From positions 4,402,001 through 4,466,000 of the forward strand of contig NZ_CP026377.1 in NCBI RefSeq assembly GCF_002953195.1: a DNA stretch of 64,000 nt, read 5' to 3'. Position numbers and translations under genes: made by a program. This document shows positions 60,346 to 64,000 of the stretch, in pieces (positions within the stretch are counted from its first letter, which is position 1; the number at the start of each line of letters is the position of its first letter). The notes below the pieces were generated by a model, which made no database searches, was not told the DNA's origin, and saw only the letters and a program-made list of their open reading frames with translations. The stretch comes from Mixta gaviniae. Lineage in GTDB: Bacteria; Pseudomonadota; Gammaproteobacteria; Enterobacterales; Enterobacteriaceae.

Positions 60346-61300
60346 CAGCAACGATCCCCACATTAACGGGCTGTCCGGTTTTAAGCAGAGGCGCATCCTC
60401 TTTTACCGGTGCCGCCTCCGCCATAAACAACAGCTTTTCCCGTCGCCGGGTGCTGTAAATAACCGGCGGAGAAAATTCCGCCTGCGGACTAATGTAGCGA
60501 ATATGGCCGGAAAGGACGCGTTTGCAACCGTCACAGACTATGTTCACCCGGGTTCCGGGCCGGATTTCACCCAACCGTTTTTCCGGCACGTAAAAACGCA
60601 CTTTGATATTTTCCGGCGCAAGCAGGCTGATAATCGGCCTGCCGGCTGCGGGCATTTCGCCGGGCTGATATAAAATGTCATGCACCAGCCCATCCAGCGG
60701 CGCCGTTAGTCGCCTTTGCTGCAGCTCCCAATGGGCTTTATCGCGCTGAAGCATGGCGCTTTGAACGCGGGAGCGCTGATGCTTAATTTCCGCCTGTCGC
60801 GCCGGCAGCTTTTTCAGCGCCAGCTGGCGCTGCAGCTCTTTTACCTGCGCCTTTTTCTGGGCATACTCCCTTTTGGTTGCTTCCCACTCCGCGTGTGAAA
60901 GCATTTTTTCGGCATGCAGGCGCCGTTTCCTGTCAACCTGGCTTTGCGCCAGGCTGGCGGCCGCTGTCGCCCGTTCCAGCTGCGCCTCAATGACCTCAAT
61001 ACCTTCGGGCCGCTCTCCGGTTTGCAGATTACGCAGCAGTGCTTTTTCCGCCTGAAGGCTCTCTTCAGCTATCCGGAGCGCGTTCTCCGCTAAAAAGGTC
61101 TCCATCTGCGCCAGCGTTTGCCCTTTTTTGACCGATTCACCTTTCGTGACGAACAGCTGTTCGATTTTTTCCGTAAAAGGCCGGGAAAGGTAAGTAAATT
61201 CGCCATAGGTATAGCCCGCCAGCGTAAAGGAATCGGCGCTGTCGCAGCCTGCAACGCCCAATATTATTGCCGACAAAAATAAGTTTCTGGTTATCAACAT
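60335..61300 (-). CDS. HlyD-family membrane-fusion lipoprotein (YbhG/YhiI-like)
   Basis: 321 residues from the ATG at 61300, with AGGGAT upstream. Residues 1-19 form a lipoprotein signal with lipobox LGVAGC. The residue after the Cys is Asp, the classic inner-membrane retention signal. Biotinyl-lipoyl halves flank a long coiled coil (about 70-180), and the beta-barrel region reads VRFYVPEKRLGEIRPG and ISPQAEFSPPVIY as in YbhG. It should bridge the ABC permease towards the outer membrane. No outer-membrane factor gene is nearby. Confidence 0.85.
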   Translation of the reverse strand: MLITRNLFLSAIILGVAGCDSADSFTLAGYTYGEFTYLSRPFTEKIEQLFVTKGESVKKGQTLAQMETFLAENALRIAEESLQAEKALLRNLQTGERPEGIEVIEAQLERATAAASLAQSQVDRKRRLHAEKMLSHAEWEATKREYAQKKAQVKELQRQLALKKLPARQAEIKHQRSRVQSAMLQRDKAHWELQQRRLTAPLDGLVHDILYQPGEMPAAGRPIISLLAPENIKVRFYVPEKRLGEIRPGTRVNIVCDGCKRVLSGHIRYISPQAEFSPPVIYSTRRREKLLFMAEAAPVKEDAPLLKTGQPVNVGIVADER

Positions 61301-61402
61301 TATCCCTATGTCCAAAACATTATGCGCGTACCGTCGGATCCCATTACCGCTTACTTTATAACCCGCAATAAAAAGGGGATTATCGCTGAACCACAGCCGT
61401 TA

Positions 61403-63094
61403 TCATTTCGGAAAATAACGCCGGCAGTACATTTCCTTTAGCTTATCTATTTCGCAAAGATTCAGACCGGCAATGGAATGAAAACTGCTGTCTTCAACAA
61501 AAGCGATAATTTTCGATCCACCCTGGCTGTACCATTTAACCGCCTGCTTGTAGGGCCATGGCAGTTCATAGCCTTTCTCGCGTAGCTGTTGGTTTAGCCT
61601 GCGCCAGTCTGCCTCGAAGTTATCGCCACTAAAAAAACGCAGCCTCTCCTGCGCATTGACGACATAGGGTTTCTGCGGCGCGCAAAAAGTTGCATCTGAG
61701 GAAAGATAGGCCTGATAAAATCCGATCATCAGCTGTTGCGTACAGGGAGAAAAATTTTCAGGAATGGTCAAAACGCCAATAAGGTATTTATATGCCTTAT
61801 CCCTTAGCGCGATGTGGAAGAGGCCCTTCCACAGTGCATCCAGCGCATGGCTTTTTTGATAGGGCTGTTGGATAAACCCGCGTCCAATCTCAATACTGTT
61901 GCTGATAATGGCCAGCGCCTCAGGCTGATACTGAAACAGGCTATGGCTGTAAAGCCCTTCGAGACCGCGCCTGCGAATCTGCTCACCGGCGAAGACAAAG
62001 CGGTAGGCGCCCGCAATCTCAAGCCGGGCGGGATCCCACAAAATAATATGGTAATAATCAAAATCATAACGATCATTATCATATTTCCTGCCTGTACCGG
62101 CGCCGATTCTCCGGAATGCGATCTCCCGTAGCCGGCCAAGTTCACGCAGTACAGGCGAGTAATCTTCACCCTGATAGCGATAGAGCAGTACGCTTTTTCC
62201 GTCAGCAAGCTTATTTAACCGTTCACACCGGGACAGCGCTGCGTTTAACAGACTGCGGTTTTCCGGCGGCGCCAGCGGCGCGGCAAGGGGCAGTAGCGGC
62301 GGCCGGTTTTTCGCTATTCGCTCTATATGTTGCTGAAAATTGGCGACGATGGCAGCGAGCGGTTTTTGTTCTTCATCGATTCGGGCGAAATCGATCTGCT
62401 GTCCAATTCTGATATGCAATTTTCCCCGGCGATGACGACGACATTCTCTGAGCATCATTAGATTAGAAAGCGGGCGCCATATCCTGGCGGTTAAATAGTA
62501 GCGCACGCTATTGGTTCCGTTGATAGCAACGGGTATCAGTGCGGCACCCTTCTTTTTCGCTAAGTGAAGAAAGCCAGGATGCCAGGGAGACTCTTTTAAT
62601 CCGGTCAGATGGAGGCTGGCCAGTTTCCCCGCCGGACAAATAATCAATATGCCGCCCTGACGGAGATGATCGCTCATTGCTTTATACTGGCTCACCCCTA
62701 TTTTCCCCTGCATATTTCTAATGCCGATAGTCAGGGTTTCTACCTCGGGCACCAGTAGTGAAATCACATGGTTAGCAACGATTTTTATATCTTTCCTGAC
62801 CTTTGCTACTACTGAAATCAAGGCAATACCGTCAATAACCGTCGGATGATTGGCGAACACGATGGCTGGCCCCTGCGCAGGAATATTATCGAGGTCGCCG
62901 CAATGAATATTAAAGCGTAACTGAAGGATCTCCGTAATGCCCTCAATCCATTCCAGGCCCAGTTTGCCCGACACCGCGTTGGTATAAAGTGAGACGCTCT
63001 CTTTCCCCAGCGCCCACCGGAAAAAGCGCTTCTGCCATTCAGAAAGTTTTCTATTCGGGAAAAACTCTGCGATCGCCTGCTCAAAGACATCCAT
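61403..63094 (-). CDS. Two-domain acyltransferase, OlsF-like (ornithine/aminolipid synthase candidate)
   Basis: 563 residues, ATG at 63094 with AAGGTG upstream. N-terminal half is PlsC-like: NHPTVID (N82, H83, D88) is the acyltransferase HX4D motif, with CPAGKLAS (153-160) at the usual third block. C-terminal half (about 300-480) is a GNAT/OlsB-type domain (VLRELGRLREIAFRRIGAGTG, YYHIILWD, IEIGRGFIQQPYQ). This fused order is that of OlsF, which in Serratia and some Bacteroidota makes ornithine lipid without phosphate. No membrane segments, so likely peripheral. It leads the ABC cassette, 102 bases before the fusion protein. Confidence 0.78.
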   Translation of the reverse strand: MDVFEQAIAEFFPNRKLSEWQKRFFRWALGKESVSLYTNAVSGKLGLEWIEGITEILQLRFNIHCGDLDNIPAQGPAIVFANHPTVIDGIALISVVAKVRKDIKIVANHVISLLVPEVETLTIGIRNMQGKIGVSQYKAMSDHLRQGGILIICPAGKLASLHLTGLKESPWHPGFLHLAKKKGAALIPVAINGTNSVRYYLTARIWRPLSNLMMLRECRRHRRGKLHIRIGQQIDFARIDEEQKPLAAIVANFQQHIERIAKNRPPLLPLAAPLAPPENRSLLNAALSRCERLNKLADGKSVLLYRYQGEDYSPVLRELGRLREIAFRRIGAGTGRKYDNDRYDFDYYHIILWDPARLEIAGAYRFVFAGEQIRRRGLEGLYSHSLFQYQPEALAIISNSIEIGRGFIQQPYQKSHALDALWKGLFHIALRDKAYKYLIGVLTIPENFSPCTQQLMIGFYQAYLSSDATFCAPQKPYVVNAQERLRFFSGDNFEADWRRLNQQLREKGYELPWPYKQAVKWYSQGGSKIIAFVEDSSFHSIAGLNLCEIDKLKEMYCRRYFPK

Positions 63095-63814
63095 ATCGTC
63101 ACCTTACACTTTTTCTTATTGGTTTATTTGTTTAATCATTACTCTGTTCGCATGACTTGAGAGGCTTAATAGGCTCCCTGCACCTGTATGGCGATAAGAA
63201 AAGCATCATCGATATAAAGCTAACGTTTCCCTTTAATCCGCCGCGAACGTGGATAGCCGGCATCACGCCCAATCCTTTGCCTGCTTTATCACTGAGCAGC
63301 AAGCGGTAACACCGTTAAGAACCCCTTATTAGCGATGCCGGAGCAAGTCTACTGCCTTCTGCTGCGTGCTGGTTGCCATTTGGGATATTATTAATTTTTA
63401 GCGGTAATGGACACACACAAACAATTAATAACTTCTTTTTCCTGACGAAATCAATATATTCAGCGCAGCTAATAAATAACGCGCAGTGGATTTTTATTAA
63501 TAGTAAAAAAATAGCGAATACCACGATATTGCACGCGCCATCTTCATGCTTTCTGTTGTAAAAAATCAGTATTCATCAGCGCGCTTTGCCTGTGCGGCTA
63601 ATTAAACCGTGCCGGGGGCAGCATAGCGACGCCGCCTCTTTTCGCCGTTTGCGCCTGATGACGTTGACCCGTTAAAAGCCTGACGGCGGCTTAATAAACG
63701 CCGCCGCCGTCCAACACCCCTTTCGCCTTGTCAGCGCAATTGACGCTTAAACCTGTTAACAGCGGGTCGCCGTCGCTATAATCCCCTTATCTTTCCTGAA
63801 TACGGGTACGCACA
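63095..63814. other. AT-rich region between the accessory cassette and yicC (720 bases)
   Basis: 63100-63560 is markedly AT-rich compared with the rest. Short open frames on both strands near 63315-63561 overlap each other, have no ribosome-binding sites and resemble no family. A GC-rich dyad lies at 63682-63711 (GACGGCGGC with GCCGCCGTC). From about 63700 the composition returns to that of the core. It probably contains the promoter of the cassette and that of yicC. Confidence 0.55.
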
Positions 63815-64000
63815 ATGATCCGCAGCATGACCGCCTACGCCCGGCGTGAAATCAAAGGCGAATGGGGCAGCGCAGCCTGGGAGCTGCGTTCCGTGAACCA
63901 GCGCTATCTTGAAACCTATATCCGCCTGCCGGAGCAGTTCCGCAGCCTGGAGCCGGTGATTCGTGAACGTCTGCGTAACCGTCTGACGCGCGGAAAGATT
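63815..64000 (+). CDS. yicC: YicC family endoribonuclease (5' part, runs off the window)
   Basis: 62 codons from the ATG at 63815 (MIRSMTAYARREIKGEWG), continuing beyond the window. The N-terminal YicC signature with WELRSVNQRYLE is clear. In E. coli yicC lies next to rph in divergent orientation, so the cassette at 58302-63094 has been placed exactly between the two. The catalytic C-terminal domain is outside the window. Confidence 0.9.
   Translation, partial: MIRSMTAYARREIKGEWGSAAWELRSVNQRYLETYIRLPEQFRSLEPVIRERLRNRLTRGKI

Noticed and set aside
63315..63561. Short frames on both strands in the AT-rich region
   Set aside because: Overlapping, without start signals, and expected by chance in AT-rich DNA with lysine/asparagine-rich translation.

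Overview
The window is a chromosomal segment of a gamma-proteobacterium of the order Enterobacterales. Nearly every gene is close in sequence, length and neighbourhood to an Escherichia coli gene (metB/metJ, priA-cytR-ftsN-hslVU, glpFKX, pfkA, cpxPRA, the waa region, coaBC-dut-slmA-pyrE-rph). The order is not that of E. coli: emrD sits between glpX and fpr, and cpxA is followed directly by trmL-cysE-gpsA-secB. Together with a Klebsiella/Serratia-type lipopolysaccharide (LPS) core cluster this suggests family Erwiniaceae (Pantoea/Mixta/Erwinia group). That placement is an inference. There are no rRNA or tRNA genes, CRISPR arrays or insertion sequences.

Layout. 1-2.1 kb: methionine genes metL (5' part only), metB and the divergent repressor metJ with its operator. 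2.2-9.1 kb: rpmE, priA, cytR, ftsN and the heat-shock protease hslVU. 9.3-11.1 kb: menA, rraA, zapB. 11.6-16.3 kb: glycerol uptake and gluconeogenesis (glpF, glpK, glpX), then emrD on the other strand. 16.6-23.4 kb: fpr, yiiR, yiiQ, tpiA, cdh, sbp, pfkA, fieF. 23.6-26.4 kb: the Cpx envelope-stress module, with a recognisable CpxQ small RNA in the cpxP 3' end and a perfect CpxR box between cpxP and cpxR. 26.4-32.6 kb: trmL, cysE-gpsA-secB-grxC-yibN, envC-yibQ. 32.7-34.8 kb: two accessory glycosyltransferase-type genes where E. coli has waaH. 34.9-37.1 kb: tdh-kbl.

37.3-51.9 kb is the LPS core locus: hldD-waaF-waaC-waaZ-like-waaL; a polysaccharide deacetylase on the minus strand; a GT4, a GT9 and a GT2 transferase; then waaQ-wabG and waaA-waaE-coaD. 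The gene set predicts an inner core with glucose on heptose I (WaaE) and galacturonate on heptose II (WabG), and probably a deacetylated hexosamine further out. The GT4 gene carries an apparent one-base frameshift near its 3' end. 52-58.2 kb is housekeeping again: mutM, rpmG, rpmB, radC, coaBC, dut, slmA, pyrE and an intact rph.

58.3-63.8 kb is the most unusual part. Between rph and yicC, which are neighbours in E. coli, lies an accessory four-gene minus-strand cassette. It consists of a two-domain acyltransferase of the OlsF type (PlsC-like plus GNAT/OlsB-like halves, as in bifunctional ornithine-lipid synthases), a lipoprotein membrane-fusion protein, an ABC ATPase and an ABC-2 permease. 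It is preceded by about 0.7 kb of AT-rich DNA without a convincing gene. The cassette looks like a combined aminolipid synthesis and export (or envelope-modification) module. The link between the two activities is an inference from gene order.
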